DNA from: Gemmatimonadota bacterium
Lineage (GTDB): Bacteria > ARS69
NCBI GenBank assembly: GCA_030747075.1
Contig: JASLLL010000010.1
Span: 1-64,000 of the forward strand
Length of the DNA: 64,000 bases
Direction of reading: 5' to 3'
The notes beneath the pieces are model-generated. The model made no database searches and was not told the DNA's origin. It saw only the letters and a list, made by a program, of their open reading frames with translations. The position numbers and the translations under genes are program-made. How positions within the stretch are numbered: position 1 is the first letter of the stretch; each line of letters begins with the position of its first letter. Shown here one piece after another: positions 53,795-62,807 of this stretch.

Positions 53795-56769
53795 CCTCCC
53801 GCCGTCTCACGCCAGTTCTTCTCCTGTTCTTCCTCTCGGGAGCCAACGGGCTTCTCTATCAGGTGGTCTGGGTGCGGCAGTTCGTGCATGTCTTCGGCGC
53901 GACGGTGCTGGCCGTGTCGACCGTCCTGGCCGCATTCATGGGAGGGCTTGCGCTGGGCGGTGCCTGGGGCGGGCGCATCGCGAGGCGCCTGCGCCGTCCT
54001 CTCCGAACCTATGGCTGGATGGAACTGGGGCTTGCGCTCTACGCGGGAGCGGTCCCCTGGATTCTCGTGCTGCTCGACCCGGTGTACGGGGCGCTCAACG
54101 CGAAGCTCGGCGGGTCTTTCTGGATGCTGTCCACCGTCCGATTCGCACTGTCCACCCTGGTTCTCGTGCCTCCCACCTTTGCGATGGGAGCCACGCTGCC
54201 GATTCTCGCGCGGTATGCGGAGGGCGGGAATCGAGCGGCTTCCGGAGTGGCACGCCTGTACTCCGTCAACACGCTGGGGGCGGTGGCGGGGACGGTGGCG
54301 ACCGGCTTCGTTCTTCTGCCGGAAATCGGGGTCTTGCGGACGCTGGCGCTCGGGGTGCTGGTGAATCTCCTTCTTGCGGTCACCGCAATACTCCTTGGCC
54401 GCCGCGAAGAGGCGGGTGCTCCGCGCACTCCCGAAGCCCCGCGTGCCGGAGAGACCGTCGTTCGCGCGATCCCCGGCAGCCTGATCCTTCTGACGGCCGG
54501 AGTGCTGGGCTTTGCGGCGCTCTCCTCCGAGATCCTCTGGACGCGGGTCTTGTCACTGGCTCTTGGCGGAACGGCGTATTCGTTCGTGATTGTGCTCGCG
54601 GTGTTCCTGCTCGGGATTGCGGGGGGGAGCGCATGGGCGGCGCACCTCTTGCGGGGCGGGGGGAGCCGGGCGCAACGCGTGTTCGTGGCGTGCCCGGCCG
54701 CCATCGCGTGGCTCACGCTGGCGCTGCTCCCGGTGTTCGACCGTCTCCCCGGGCTTTTCATGGAGCTGTCGGCCCGTGGTGGAGGCTGGGCAGGGGGGAT
54801 TGCCGTGCGCGCGGTCGTGGCGGCCATTCCGCTTCTCCCGCCCACATTCCTCTCGGGGGCCGCCTTCCCGCTGGCGGTGGGGATCCTGCGCCGGGATGGC
54901 GTGAGTCGTTCGGTGGGCGATGTCTACTCGGCCAACACGCTCGGCGCGATTCTCGGATCCTGGGCTGCCGCTTTCGTCTTGATTCCCGCGTTCGGCCTGC
55001 GCGGAGGACTCCTGTTCGGCTCGGCGGTCCTGACTGCGTCAAGTGCTGTTCTGCTGCTCGCGCTCGGGTCCCGACGAACTGCCGGAATGTCTGTGGCTCT
55101 GATTCTCGTCACAGCGGCCGGGATGGTAGGTCTCCCCGACTGGAATCGTGCGCGGCTGACCCGGGGTGGCTTCGCCGTGGCCGTGGATCTCCGGCGTTCC
55201 GGCGCGGCCGAGCTGGGCGAGGAGCGAGGCGAGGTGGTCTTTCTGGAGGAGGGCATCACTTCCACGATCACCGTCCGGCGCTGGGGGGGGGATCTCAGCA
55301 TGCAGATGAACGGCGTGACCGAAGCGAGCAACACGAAGGATCTGGTTACGCAGGTTGTGCTCGGCGGTCTGGGGGCGATCCTGCACGAAGGGCCGCAGGA
55401 TGTGCTGGTGATCGGACTGGGAAGCGGGATTACGGCCGCGGCCGCCGCCAGTCATCCCGGCGTGGAGAGTGTGGACTGCGCGGAAATCTCCGAAGCCGTC
55501 ATCCGGGGTGCCCGCTGGTTCGATGAAGATGCCGACCACATTCTGGACGATCCGCGTCTCCGCATGATTGTCGGAGATGGCCGGAATCACCTGCGCCTGA
55601 CGGATCGCACCTATGACCTCATTGTGTCGGAGCCGTCGAATGTGTGGAACTCGGGAGTCGGGGCGCTGATGACGGCGGAGTTCTTCGAACTGGCGTCCGA
55701 GCGACTCAACCCCGGCGGCATTCTAGTTTCCTGGATTCAGGGGTACTCGTTGTCGTCGGAAGCCCTGCGATCCGTTCTGGCCGCCGCCCGGGGGAGTTTC
55801 CCCAGGGTGTCGTTGTGGATGGGTGGATGGGGCGACTTCATGATTGTCGCGGGAGATGCCCGGTTTGGGATCGATGGGGAGCGCCTCCTTCGCAAGGGTC
55901 GCAATCCCGAGGTCGGCAAGCTGCTCGCGCGCATGGAGACGCCGGACCTGCTCAGCCTGCTTGCGAAGAACCTCCTGGCCGGAGATGCGGTCGACCGGTT
56001 TGTGGACGGGTTCCCGGCGAACTCGGACGACAATCTCTACCTGGAGTTCGAGGCCCCCCGCCTGATCCACAAGGACACCATGCCCGAGCTCTTCCGGCGG
56101 TTGCAGCGGAATGCAGGCGGCACGGAGCAGCTGCTCGTGAACGCCCCCCCCGGACTGGCGGAGGCTCTTCCCGGTGTCCGCCGCGCGGCGAGTCTCGATA
56201 CGGCGGCGCGCCTCTCTTTCCGAGCAGGGGAAGGCGTGGAGGGAATGCGCCAGGCGGAGGAAGCCTACCGCCTCCAGCCGGCCTCTCCGTCAACGGCCCG
56301 GCTTCTGGCCATCGCATTCACCGGGCGGGGAGAGGCGCGAATGCGTCAGGGGCAGTCGCGGGAAGCGGCGGAAGACTTCCTGCGGGCGGTGGAACTGAGT
56401 CCGGCGGATCCGGCGCCCTTCGCGAATCTGGCACGACTCCATCGTGGCGAAGGCCGGTGGACGACGGCGTGCGAAGCCTCGGACGAGGCCCTCCGGCGTG
56501 CGCCGCGGAATCCCGACTACCTTGCGCAGCGTGCCGAGCTTCACTTGCGCATGGGCGAATCGGAAGAGGCGGCCCGCCTGGCGCGGGCTGCGCTGGAGCG
56601 AAGCTCCGGGAACCGGGAGGCGTTCATCGCGCTGGGGCAGGCCCTGGATCGCCTGGGGAGGGGGGCGGAGGCAGACGGCGTGTGGGCGACAGCGCTTCGC
56701 CGCTTTCCGGAGGATCGGGACCTGGCCCATCGGGCGGCGAAACGGTCGCTTCAGCCGGATCCGGAGTGA
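53791..56769 (+). CDS. Membrane spermidine synthase-like protein fused to TPR repeats
   Basis: A 992-residue three-part protein. Residues about 1-430 hold twelve or more hydrophobic spans in an MFS-like arrangement (NGLLYQVVWVRQF is typical of this fusion family). Residues about 450-680 are a spermine/spermidine synthase-like methyltransferase fold: MQMNGVTEAS, VIGLGSGITAAAA, IVGDGRNHL, VSEPSNVWNSGV. The last 210 residues are TPR helices. The aminopropyl acceptor is uncertain and polyamine synthesis unproven for membrane forms. I chose the GTG at 53791 (GGAG upstream, 4-bp overlap) over an ATG at 53779. It is the last gene of the operon. Confidence 0.88.
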   Translation: MTSRRLTPVLLLFFLSGANGLLYQVVWVRQFVHVFGATVLAVSTVLAAFMGGLALGGAWGGRIARRLRRPLRTYGWMELGLALYAGAVPWILVLLDPVYGALNAKLGGSFWMLSTVRFALSTLVLVPPTFAMGATLPILARYAEGGNRAASGVARLYSVNTLGAVAGTVATGFVLLPEIGVLRTLALGVLVNLLLAVTAILLGRREEAGAPRTPEAPRAGETVVRAIPGSLILLTAGVLGFAALSSEILWTRVLSLALGGTAYSFVIVLAVFLLGIAGGSAWAAHLLRGGGSRAQRVFVACPAAIAWLTLALLPVFDRLPGLFMELSARGGGWAGGIAVRAVVAAIPLLPPTFLSGAAFPLAVGILRRDGVSRSVGDVYSANTLGAILGSWAAAFVLIPAFGLRGGLLFGSAVLTASSAVLLLALGSRRTAGMSVALILVTAAGMVGLPDWNRARLTRGGFAVAVDLRRSGAAELGEERGEVVFLEEGITSTITVRRWGGDLSMQMNGVTEASNTKDLVTQVVLGGLGAILHEGPQDVLVIGLGSGITAAAAASHPGVESVDCAEISEAVIRGARWFDEDADHILDDPRLRMIVGDGRNHLRLTDRTYDLIVSEPSNVWNSGVGALMTAEFFELASERLNPGGILVSWIQGYSLSSEALRSVLAAARGSFPRVSLWMGGWGDFMIVAGDARFGIDGERLLRKGRNPEVGKLLARMETPDLLSLLAKNLLAGDAVDRFVDGFPANSDDNLYLEFEAPRLIHKDTMPELFRRLQRNAGGTEQLLVNAPPGLAEALPGVRRAASLDTAARLSFRAGEGVEGMRQAEEAYRLQPASPSTARLLAIAFTGRGEARMRQGQSREAAEDFLRAVELSPADPAPFANLARLHRGEGRWTTACEASDEALRRAPRNPDYLAQRAELHLRMGESEEAARLARAALERSSGNREAFIALGQALDRLGRGAEADGVWATALRRFPEDRDLAHRAAKRSLQPDPE

Positions 56770-56787
56770 ACGGGAGAATCCTCTGTG

Positions 56788-56823
56788 CCGGGGCTTGACG
56801 GAGAGGGTTAAGCCCGGTAAACA
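56788..56823 (+). promoter_or_regulatory. dtxR-feo promoter overlapped by an inverted repeat
   Basis: TTGACG at 56795 and TAAACA at 56818 are 17 bases apart. The arms CCGGGGCTT (56788-56796) and AAGCCCGG (56810-56817) pair with a one-base bulge and span the -35 to -10 region. It could be the operator of the DtxR-type regulator; it could also act as a terminator hairpin for the gene before it, but no T-run follows. Confidence 0.45.
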
Positions 56824-56862
56824 TAATGAAGTTCACCACTACCTCCGCGGAGAGACGAGCCC

Positions 56863-57420
56863 ATGAAAGTCTGGAAACGGTTCAGCCAGAAGGAGATCAC
56901 CCACTCCATGGCCCATTACCTCCAGGCCGTGGCCGCGCTGAAGCGGGAGAAGGGGCACGCGCGCGTCGGGGACATCGCCGGGAAGCTCGGCGTGTCGAAG
57001 AGCGGCGTCACGAGCATGCTGCGCTCTCTCCAGGGTCGGGGTCTGGTGGATCACGAGCGCTACGGCTGTGTGGAACTCACCACCGAGGGCGTGCGCTTCG
57101 CCCGACAGACGGAAGCCAACCGGCGCATCCTCACGGTTTTCTTCAGCGAGATTCTGGGCGTCACGCCCCGGGCTGCGGACGAAGACGCTTGCATGATTGA
57201 GCACCTCGTGAGCCCGGAGGCCATGAATCAGCTTCTACGCCTGACCACGCTGGTGCAGTCGGATGACCCGGTGGCCACGGCCTTCCGCGAGGCATTTCGC
57301 GAGTACCGCCAGACTTGCAGTGTGGGTGGAGAGGACTGTGGAATCTGTGAAGACACCTGCCTCCGGGAGACTTGGTGCGAGGACGCAGACCGAACGGATT
57401 CCGGAAGGGGTGAAGGATGA
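56863..57420 (+). CDS. DtxR/MntR-family metal-dependent regulator with C-terminal Cys cluster
   Basis: A 185-residue regulator that heads the feo operon. The N-terminal winged helix (YLQAVAALKREKGHARVGDIAGKLGVSKSGVTSMLRSL in parts, GLVDHERYGCVELT) is typical, followed by a dimerisation domain with metal-site residues (CMIEHLVSPEAMNQL). Five cysteines, Cys152, 159, 162, 166 and 172, crowd the C-terminal tail, where typical MntR ends and DtxR has an SH3-like domain. They could bind Zn or an Fe-S cluster and add redox or iron sensing. Likely role: iron-dependent repression of feoAB. It overlaps feoA by 4 bp. Confidence 0.88.
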   Translation: MKVWKRFSQKEITHSMAHYLQAVAALKREKGHARVGDIAGKLGVSKSGVTSMLRSLQGRGLVDHERYGCVELTTEGVRFARQTEANRRILTVFFSEILGVTPRAADEDACMIEHLVSPEAMNQLLRLTTLVQSDDPVATAFREAFREYRQTCSVGGEDCGICEDTCLRETWCEDADRTDSGRGEG

Positions 57421-57662
57421 CGCATTTCACCCACCCCCGGACGCTGGACAAGGTGCCCCCCGGTACCGAAGCCGTGATTCAGGAAGTGGGCGGTCTGCCG
57501 GAGGGTTCGCGTCGCCTGATGGAGCTGGGGCTCGTTCCCGGAACGCGCGTGCAGGTCATCCGCCGGGCGCCGCTGGGTGACCCGCTGGAGATTCGCGTCC
57601 GCGGGACTCACTTGTCTCTGCGCCTGTCGGAGGCAGCTGAAGTCTATGTCTCACCAGCCTGA
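57417..57662 (+). CDS. feoA: Ferrous iron transport protein A
   Basis: An 81-residue SH3-like protein. LPEGSRRLMELGLVPGTRVQVIRRAPLGDPLEIRVRGTHLSLR (read in segments) is the FeoA signature. It assists FeoB-mediated Fe(II) uptake at the inner membrane. Its start overlaps the DtxR stop and its end overlaps feoB by 17 bp. Confidence 0.93.
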   Translation: MTHFTHPRTLDKVPPGTEAVIQEVGGLPEGSRRLMELGLVPGTRVQVIRRAPLGDPLEIRVRGTHLSLRLSEAAEVYVSPA

Positions 57663-59877
57663 GAAGGAGACTGCGGCCCCCCGGCTGGCCCGCGTGGCTC
57701 CACGGCCCACACCGAATCCGGAAGAGCGGTCGGTGGCCATTCTCGGCAATCCCAACTCGGGGAAGACCACCCTTTTCAACGCACTCACCGGTCTTAGACA
57801 GAAGGTCGGGAATTACCCCGGTGTGACGGTGGAAAAGAAGATCGGCCGCTGCGAGCTTCCCTCCGGAGGCGCGGTGGATGTTCTGGATCTTCCGGGGACA
57901 TACAGTCTGCGGCCCGGATCCCCGGATGAGATGATCGTGCGGGATGTTCTGCTCGGCCTCCAGCCGGATACTCCCAGCCCGGATCTTGTGGTGTTCGTCG
58001 TGGATGCCACGCGCCTTGACCGACATCTCTTCCTTGCCATGCAGGTCATCGAACTGGGTCGACCGGTGATCTTCGTGCTCAACATGATCGACGAAGCGGA
58101 GAAGCGCGGTTTCTCCATCGATGCCCCGGCGCTGGAGCGGTTGCTCGGGGTGCCGGTGGTTCCGATCTCCGCGTCGAAGGGAATCGGCATCGGAAACCTG
58201 CGGCGGGCCATGGAGCGTCCGGTGGAACCGTCCACCGCGACCTTCCGGCAGTGGCCCCCGATGGTGCGGAAGGTCCTTGCGTCTCTGTCGGCACGCCTCC
58301 CCCGCAGAGGGCTCCTCTCCGACGCCGGGCGGCTCGATCTGGCGATGGCGCTGCTTCTGGACGACGGCGAGGATGATGCGCTGGGCCGTTACACCCCTCC
58401 GGAGGTTCAGGACGATCTTCCGGTTCTGCGCTCCCGGCTGGACGCGGCGTTCCCGGAGTGGCAGTCCCACGAACCGGTGGGGATCTACGACGCCATCGAA
58501 GAGGTGATGACGGCCGCTGTACGGAGCCCCGACGAAGAAGTCGACAGCGTACGCGAGCGCATCGACCGCGTCCTCACTCACCGAGTCGCCGGGCCGGTGT
58601 TCTTCGCTGTGCTGATGGGGACCGTCTTCCTCTCCGTGTACGAGTGGGCGGCCCCGTTCATGGACCTCATCGATTCCGGCGTCGGCTCTGTCGGCGGGCT
58701 CCTGACCGGAGTTCTGCCGGAAGGGCCGATACGATCACTGGTGGTGGACGGCATTCTCGCGGGCGTGGGCGCCATGGTGATCTTCGTGCCGCAGATCGCC
58801 ATTCTCTTTCTGTTCATCGCGATCATGGAGGACTCCGGCTACATGGCACGCGCCGCGTTCATCATGGATCGGCTCATGGGGAGGGTTGGGCTTTCGGGGC
58901 GCGCGTTCATTCCGCTGCTCTCCTCCTTCGCTTGCGCCATTCCCGGAGTCATGGCGACGCGCACCATTGCGCACCGCCGCGATCGTCTGGCGACGATGAT
59001 GATTGCGCCGTTCATGTCGTGCAGTGCGCGTTTGCCGGTGTACGCGCTTCTCATCGGCGCCTTTGTTCCTCATCGCATGATCGGGATCTTCCCGATGCAG
59101 GGGCTCACGCTCTTCGCCATGTACATCCTTGGGATTCTCATCGCGGTGGGCGTGGCATGGACGCTGAAGCGAACAGTTCTCCGGGGCGGCAAGCCGCTCT
59201 ATGTGATGGAGCTGCCGCCGTATCGAATGCCGTCCATACGCTCCGTCACCGGCATTGTCCTGGAGCGGAGCGTGCTCTTCCTGCGAAAGGCAGGCACCGT
59301 GATTCTTGCGGTGTCCATCATCCTCTGGTTCCTGGCGTCGTACCCGAACGGCGGGCCCACGGTGGGTCCGCTGCAGGAGCAACGGGTTGCGGCGGAGACC
59401 AGGGGAGACACGGAGGCGGCGGCGGAACTGGAGGGGCGGATCGCCGGAGAAACACTTCGGAACTCGTTTGCGGGGCGGGCCGGGCGTTTTCTCGAGCCGG
59501 TGATCGAGCCGCTCGGGTTTGACTGGCGCATCGGGATCGGACTCATCACCTCGCTGGCGGCTCGCGAGGTCCTGGTGTCGACCATGTCCACGGTCTTCCA
59601 TCTGGGGGACTCGGACGAGGACTTCGTTTCGCTGCGAGAGAAGATGCGCACCGCGACGGATCCGGAAACGGGGGAGCGTGTCTACACCACGCTGACCGCC
59701 GTGAGCCTGATGGTCTTCTTCGTCCTGGCCTGCCAGTGTCTGGCCACGCTGGCGGTGGTGCGGCGGGAGACGGCTTCCTGGCTCTGGCCGGCCTTCATGT
59801 TCGTGCTGATGAACTCGCTGGCCTGGGTGGCTTCATTCGTCGTGTATCAGGGCGGGCTGCTTCTGGGACTGGGGTGA
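57646..59877 (+). CDS. feoB: Ferrous iron transporter FeoB
   Basis: A 743-residue inner membrane Fe(II) transporter. The G domain begins with GNPNSGKTT at Gly34, then VTVEKKIG, DLPGTYSL and NMIDEA for guanine binding. The membrane core (about 320-740) has the Gate motifs with Cys in FACAIPGVM and MSCSARLPVY. I chose the ATG at 57646, which overlaps feoA; the GGAGG lies 12 bases upstream. Length and order are normal for FeoB. It works with FeoA and the small Cys protein that follows. Confidence 0.95.
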   Translation: MSHQPEKETAAPRLARVAPRPTPNPEERSVAILGNPNSGKTTLFNALTGLRQKVGNYPGVTVEKKIGRCELPSGGAVDVLDLPGTYSLRPGSPDEMIVRDVLLGLQPDTPSPDLVVFVVDATRLDRHLFLAMQVIELGRPVIFVLNMIDEAEKRGFSIDAPALERLLGVPVVPISASKGIGIGNLRRAMERPVEPSTATFRQWPPMVRKVLASLSARLPRRGLLSDAGRLDLAMALLLDDGEDDALGRYTPPEVQDDLPVLRSRLDAAFPEWQSHEPVGIYDAIEEVMTAAVRSPDEEVDSVRERIDRVLTHRVAGPVFFAVLMGTVFLSVYEWAAPFMDLIDSGVGSVGGLLTGVLPEGPIRSLVVDGILAGVGAMVIFVPQIAILFLFIAIMEDSGYMARAAFIMDRLMGRVGLSGRAFIPLLSSFACAIPGVMATRTIAHRRDRLATMMIAPFMSCSARLPVYALLIGAFVPHRMIGIFPMQGLTLFAMYILGILIAVGVAWTLKRTVLRGGKPLYVMELPPYRMPSIRSVTGIVLERSVLFLRKAGTVILAVSIILWFLASYPNGGPTVGPLQEQRVAAETRGDTEAAAELEGRIAGETLRNSFAGRAGRFLEPVIEPLGFDWRIGIGLITSLAAREVLVSTMSTVFHLGDSDEDFVSLREKMRTATDPETGERVYTTLTAVSLMVFFVLACQCLATLAVVRRETASWLWPAFMFVLMNSLAWVASFVVYQGGLLLGLG

Positions 59878-59882
59878 AGGCG

Positions 59883-60092
59883 ATGTCGATCGGGGCACAG
59901 GACGCCGTCGTTCTTCTGGCGGCACTCGGAGCGGGAGCCTGGCTCTTCGCGAGATGGCGCGGCAGGCGTCGCCGCTCCCCGGGGTGCGGATGCTCCTCCT
60001 GCCCGGCAGCACCGCCCGAAGACGGTGCGCCGATACGGATGCCGGAGGGGGTTACTCGGGCGGGGAAGCAAACGCCTCCATCAGTTCGGTGA
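59883..60092 (+). CDS. Small FeoB-associated Cys-rich membrane protein
   Basis: 69 residues: an N-terminal membrane span (AVVLLAALGAGAWLFARW), a basic stretch, then GCGCSSCP, the hallmark of the FeoB-associated Cys-rich (P12-like) proteins. It starts 5 bp after feoB. The cysteines may bind Fe(II) or sense redox state. Its last 41 bp overlap the end of the convergent MmgE/PrpD gene. Confidence 0.8.
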   Translation: MSIGAQDAVVLLAALGAGAWLFARWRGRRRRSPGCGCSSCPAAPPEDGAPIRMPEGVTRAGKQTPPSVR

Positions 60093-61428
60093 TGGTCGGG
60101 GCGTTCTCGGCATCGTGAATGGCTGCCTCTGCCGCCGCTATCCTGTCTGAGGAAAGCACTCCCTTCGAGAGCGCGTGGAACTTGGCTTCCATTTGCGCGT
60201 CGGTCATGGGGTTTCGCGGATCTCCCATGGGATAGTCCATTCGCTGCGTATGGGTCTTTCCGTCCGTGGTCGTGATGGAGACCTCGCACGGCTGGAGAGC
60301 CGGGAAGAGCTCTTCGAACTCCGCCTTCGCCTCCACCCGGATCTTCGCCATGAGCGGCCGAAGCTCCGGATCCACGATCCGTTCCCGTTCGAACTGCGCG
60401 GTCGTTACGCTGCCGTCGGCCAGCGCGGCCGCAATGCAGTAGGGCAGCGAGTGGTCCGCCGTTTCCCGGGAGCGCGGGTCATACTTGCTGGGATCGGAGA
60501 GGATCTCGGCAGCTCTCGCGATGGTCTGAATGCGGACATCAGAGATGTTCTCCGGGCGCAAGTGGTGTTCTTCGCGGAGCGCCAGCGTAACGGTCAAGGG
60601 CGTGTGGATGAGAGCCTCCACGGGGAACGCCTTCATGGAGCACTGGAGAATGCGCCAGGACTCCCCGAGTCCTTCCGTGACGATGTCCCACTTCCAGTCC
60701 TTGCTGATGCAGTGGCCGAGGCCTTCCCGCCCTTCGAAGATCGGTTCCGGCCCGACATAGCCCCGCTCCGCGAGGAGCGCTCCCTCAACTCCCGAACGGC
60801 AGGCCATGGGGTCGACCGTGTTCTTCATCATGGTGAGATTCCCCGCCGTCACCGACCCGAAGCTCCCGGAGTGCGAGGCGGAGATGCCCACCGCCGCGAT
60901 GGTGCGCTCGACATCCAGTCCGAGCATCCGGGCGGCGACGAAGGGGGATGCGAACGCCGTCAGCGTGGCATGGTGCCAGCCGACCTCGCGAATGCCGGGG
61001 AATGCGGCTTCGCAGAGGCGCATCTCGATCTCATGGCCCAGGACAATGCCGACGATGAGATCGCGTCCCGTCAGGCCTTTCAGCTCTCCCAGTGCCATGG
61101 CGGCCGGGAGGATGTCCGACGGATGGGAGGGATCCTGCTTCCAGTAGATGTCGTTGTAGTCGAGCGCGCGAACCATGAGAGAGTTCAGGAAGGACGCATG
61201 GAGTGCGGAGGTCTTCGCGCCGGACCCAATGAGCGTGGCCTGCGGCGTCCCGCCGGAATCGAGAAGCACCGAGGAGGCAATCTCCACATCTTCGGTCTGG
61301 TACCCGCCGAGGGCGCATCCCACGGAGTCGTAGAGGAAGCGCTTTGCGCACTCGACCGCCTCGGCGGGAAGTGCATCGAAGTCGAGCGTGTGGGACCATT
61401 CGGCGAGTGTTCGGCTGACGCTTTGCAT
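60052..61428 (-). CDS. MmgE/PrpD family protein (2-methylcitrate dehydratase-like)
   Basis: A 458-residue enzyme of the MmgE/PrpD fold. Signatures: KRFLYDSVGCALGGY, SFLNSLMVRALDYNDIYW, HPSDILPAAMALGE and GWHHATLTAFASPFVAARMLG (in parts). Members include 2-methylcitrate dehydratase, iminodisuccinate epimerase and cis-aconitate decarboxylase; prpB and prpC are not adjacent, so the substrate is open. The ATG at 61428 follows GGGGAA; a longer frame to 61506 overlaps the glgC tail and is rejected. It lies 28 bp after glgC on the same strand, so co-transcription is possible. It ends against the feo operon. Confidence 0.87.
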   Translation of the reverse strand: MQSVSRTLAEWSHTLDFDALPAEAVECAKRFLYDSVGCALGGYQTEDVEIASSVLLDSGGTPQATLIGSGAKTSALHASFLNSLMVRALDYNDIYWKQDPSHPSDILPAAMALGELKGLTGRDLIVGIVLGHEIEMRLCEAAFPGIREVGWHHATLTAFASPFVAARMLGLDVERTIAAVGISASHSGSFGSVTAGNLTMMKNTVDPMACRSGVEGALLAERGYVGPEPIFEGREGLGHCISKDWKWDIVTEGLGESWRILQCSMKAFPVEALIHTPLTVTLALREEHHLRPENISDVRIQTIARAAEILSDPSKYDPRSRETADHSLPYCIAAALADGSVTTAQFERERIVDPELRPLMAKIRVEAKAEFEELFPALQPCEVSITTTDGKTHTQRMDYPMGDPRNPMTDAQMEAKFHALSKGVLSSDRIAAAEAAIHDAENAPTITELMEAFASPPE

Positions 61429-61456
61429 GGTAGTTCCCCGGAACCCGCTGGGCGGG

Positions 61457-62722
61457 TCAGATTTCGGCCCCGTCCGGGACCGCGTAGTTCTTTGGAATGA
61501 CGACAATGCCGTCCCGGATGAAATGGAAGTCGTGGTCTTCGTACATGCCCGCTGGCTTGGGAGTGATGCGGACGCCTTCGCCGATCCGTGCGTTCCTGTC
61601 GATCAGCGCTCCTTCGATGTGGCTGCCGCGGCCAATGCCGAGAGGAGGATCTCCCTGCTGCCGGGGGAGGTCTCCTTCGTAGCCGTCGGCACCGAACATG
61701 ACCGTTCGTGTGAGTGACGCGTCCGGGCTCACGACGCTGCGAATCCCGATGACGGAGCGATCGATGACCGATCCGTGCAGGTAGCTTCCTTCGCAGATCA
61801 TGGACTCCCGGACGGAGCACCCGGTAATCCGTGTCGGCCCGAGGAAGCGGGGGCGCGTGTACACCGGTGCTCCGGGCGTGTGAAAGACGAACGGGGGCTC
61901 CGACGCCGCGAGCGCAAGGTTGGCTTCGTAGTATGCGCGGATCGTCCCGATGTCTTCCCAGTACCCGCGGAAGATGTGCCCGCGTGCATCCTGTTCCTCC
62001 ACCACTCGCGGCAGGACATCCCGGCCGAAGTCGACATTCCCGACACGCGTCACCACATCCCGCAGGACATCGAAGCGGAAGAGGTAGATCCCCATGGAGG
62101 CGGGATAGACAGGGTCTGTATCTCCCTTCTCGCGGAGACCCGAGGGGAGTTCGTGGCCCGCAAGAAGGTCCGGAGACTCCGGCTTTTCCAGAAAGGAGAG
62201 AATGCGGCCGGACGGGTCGAGCTTCATCAGCCCCAGTGCGGAGGTCCGGTCCTCGGAGACCGGCGTGGCTGCCACCGTCACGGCCGCCCCGGTGGAGCGG
62301 TGCTGGCGAATCATGGGTCCAAAGTCCATGCGGTAGATCTGGTCGCCGGAGAGGATGAGGACATCGCGCGGCCGGTAGCCCTCGATGTGGACGAGCGACC
62401 GGCGGACTGCGTCGGCGGTTCCCTGAAACCAGTCCTTCTCCTGCACGGTTTGCTCTGCCGCAAGACTCTGCACAAAACCGCGCTGGAACGGGCCGAACTG
62501 GAATGTGCGGAAGATATGCGCGTTGAGAGATGCGGAGTTGAACTGCGTGATGACGAAGATCCGCGTGACGCCGGAGTTCAGGCTGTTGGAGACGGGAATG
62601 TCCACAAGGCGAAACTTGCCGCCCAGCGGGACGGCAGGCTTGGAGCGGTAGCGGGTGAGCGGGTCGAGGCGGGTTCCCCGACCCCCCCCCAGCACGAGGC
62701 AGAGGACATCGTTTCTACGCAT
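61457..62722 (-). CDS. glgC: Glucose-1-phosphate adenylyltransferase
   Basis: A 421-residue ADP-glucose pyrophosphorylase. GGGRGTRLDPLTRYRSKPAVPLGGKFRLVDI (in parts) is the nucleotide site, IYRMDFGPMIRQH and EKPES lie near the sugar site, and the C-terminal left-handed beta helix (GCSVRESMICEGSYLHGSVI in parts) is complete. It makes ADP-glucose for glycogen. It lies between fbp and MmgE/PrpD on the minus strand, 85 bp after fbp, so gluconeogenesis and glycogen storage appear linked here. Confidence 0.95.
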   Translation of the reverse strand: MRRNDVLCLVLGGGRGTRLDPLTRYRSKPAVPLGGKFRLVDIPVSNSLNSGVTRIFVITQFNSASLNAHIFRTFQFGPFQRGFVQSLAAEQTVQEKDWFQGTADAVRRSLVHIEGYRPRDVLILSGDQIYRMDFGPMIRQHRSTGAAVTVAATPVSEDRTSALGLMKLDPSGRILSFLEKPESPDLLAGHELPSGLREKGDTDPVYPASMGIYLFRFDVLRDVVTRVGNVDFGRDVLPRVVEEQDARGHIFRGYWEDIGTIRAYYEANLALAASEPPFVFHTPGAPVYTRPRFLGPTRITGCSVRESMICEGSYLHGSVIDRSVIGIRSVVSPDASLTRTVMFGADGYEGDLPRQQGDPPLGIGRGSHIEGALIDRNARIGEGVRITPKPAGMYEDHDFHFIRDGIVVIPKNYAVPDGAEI

Positions 62723-62807
62723 GGGCCGATCCTAGCGGATTCCGCCCGGCGCGCCACCCCAAAGGCGTGCGTTCCGGCGGCTTCCGCGCCGATCCTTTGC
62801 GCGGGAG

